Part shown: positions 63,694 through 64,000 of the stretch, piece after piece | Layout: every line of letters starts with the position of its first letter | How positions within the stretch are numbered: the first letter of the stretch is position 1 | Assembly (NCBI GenBank): GCA_018881555.1 | Contig: JACAXG010000007.1 | Coordinates: forward strand, 9,924,435-9,988,434 | DNA: 64,000 nt | From: Amblyornis subalaris | Lineage: Eukaryota; Chordata; Aves; Passeriformes; Ptilonorhynchidae | Direction of reading: 5' to 3' | The notes under the pieces: model-generated | Database searches by the model: none | Seen by the model: only the letters and a program-made list of their open reading frames with translations | Told to the model about the DNA's origin: nothing | Translations under genes and position numbers: made by a program

Positions 63694-64000
63694 CTAGAAT
63701 AAGGAGACATTTCATACATGTAATTTTCCACTTAATACACAGGAGTCCAACACAAATTAGTTAAAGTGTCTGCTGAACACACACTTGGGCATTGGTTTTG
63801 CCTTGCAAAGCATTGAGAAGGCTACTTAAAGGGCTGCTTCAGTCAACAAAGACAGAACTCCAACTACTTCCTATATGACAATAATTTTATTACTTTTTCT
63901 CTTGAGCACTTCAGAAATAAAAGACCTGCTATCATTCAGTATTAACATTAAAAAAAAAAAAGTATCACGTAATTGCTGAAAGTTGTTTTCTCATTAGTTT
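63694..64000. other. Start of the next upstream intron
   Basis: 307 bp of intron reaching the window edge. It contains a pyrimidine tract before the W1 acceptor and an A run at 63951-63961. No feature recognised. Confidence 0.6.

Noticed and set aside
63233..63697. 154-codon plus-strand open frame
   Set aside because: It is the antisense shadow of coding exon W1.
1..64000. CRISPR arrays, operons, phage or defence systems
   Set aside because: The window is an intron-rich vertebrate locus; no regularly spaced repeats or bacterial-type gene clusters are present.
1..64000. tRNA, snoRNA or microRNA genes
   Set aside because: I saw no tRNA-like A/B boxes or convincing C/D or H/ACA patterns. The long hairpin at 13306-13361 has arms too short and too perfect for a typical microRNA precursor, though small-RNA data could test it.

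Overview
This is a vertebrate nuclear window, most likely from a bird. Three things point that way: fragments of CR1 LINE retrotransposons (the dominant repeat of birds and other sauropsids), a compact gene with mostly 0.1-2 kb introns, and typical GT-AG spliced coding exons. There is no sign of bacterial or organellar sequence.

The window is dominated by one gene on the minus strand: PTPN13, the large non-receptor protein tyrosine phosphatase also called PTP-BAS, PTP-BL or FAP-1. I could place 42 coding exons, here called W1 to W42 in transcript order, running right to left from 63693 to the stop codon at 7367. Joined, they give 6,902 nt: two bases of a shared first codon, then 2,300 codons including the stop. 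Every junction keeps frame. The human protein is about 2,485 residues, so the start codon, promoter and N-terminal KIND domain lie beyond position 64000.

Domain order in transcript sense: a linker ending in a basic helix (63.1-63.7 kb); a short Ser-rich linker (52-54 kb); a short coiled-coil lead-in plus the FERM domain (46.1-40.6 kb); a Ser-rich linker (37.2-34.6 kb); PDZ1 (33.2-31.0 kb); a Ser-rich linker (30.8-30.3 kb); PDZ2 (29.4-25.9 kb); PDZ3 (25.9-25.1 kb); a linker (23.5-22.7 kb); PDZ4 (21.4-20.8 kb); PDZ5 (20.9-20.5 kb); a linker with short conserved islands (19.5-12.8 kb); and the catalytic PTP domain (12-7.4 kb). The FERM domain targets the protein to the cortical membrane, the five PDZ domains collect C-terminal peptide ligands, and the phosphatase acts on the recruited partners. 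The [10 protein letters not shown] signature and WPD loop are intact, so the enzyme should be active.

Positions 1 to about 7090 lie 3' of the gene, and I recognise no gene there. On mammalian synteny one might expect SLC10A6 tail-to-tail on the plus strand, but I could not find it. Introns hold four CR1 fragments, simple A/C-rich or purine-rich tracts, and a striking set of perfect or near-perfect short-loop inverted repeats with arms up to 25 bp.

I found no previously undescribed multi-gene system. The best leads are: an apparently conserved alternative donor that inserts VLFDK into PDZ2; a 57-nt in-frame cassette exon; a probable non-canonical donor after W18; the cluster of perfect hairpins, which looks like template-switch mutation; and conserved short motifs in the otherwise divergent linkers. 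About 117 isolated single N bases are scattered through the window and look like masked heterozygous sites.
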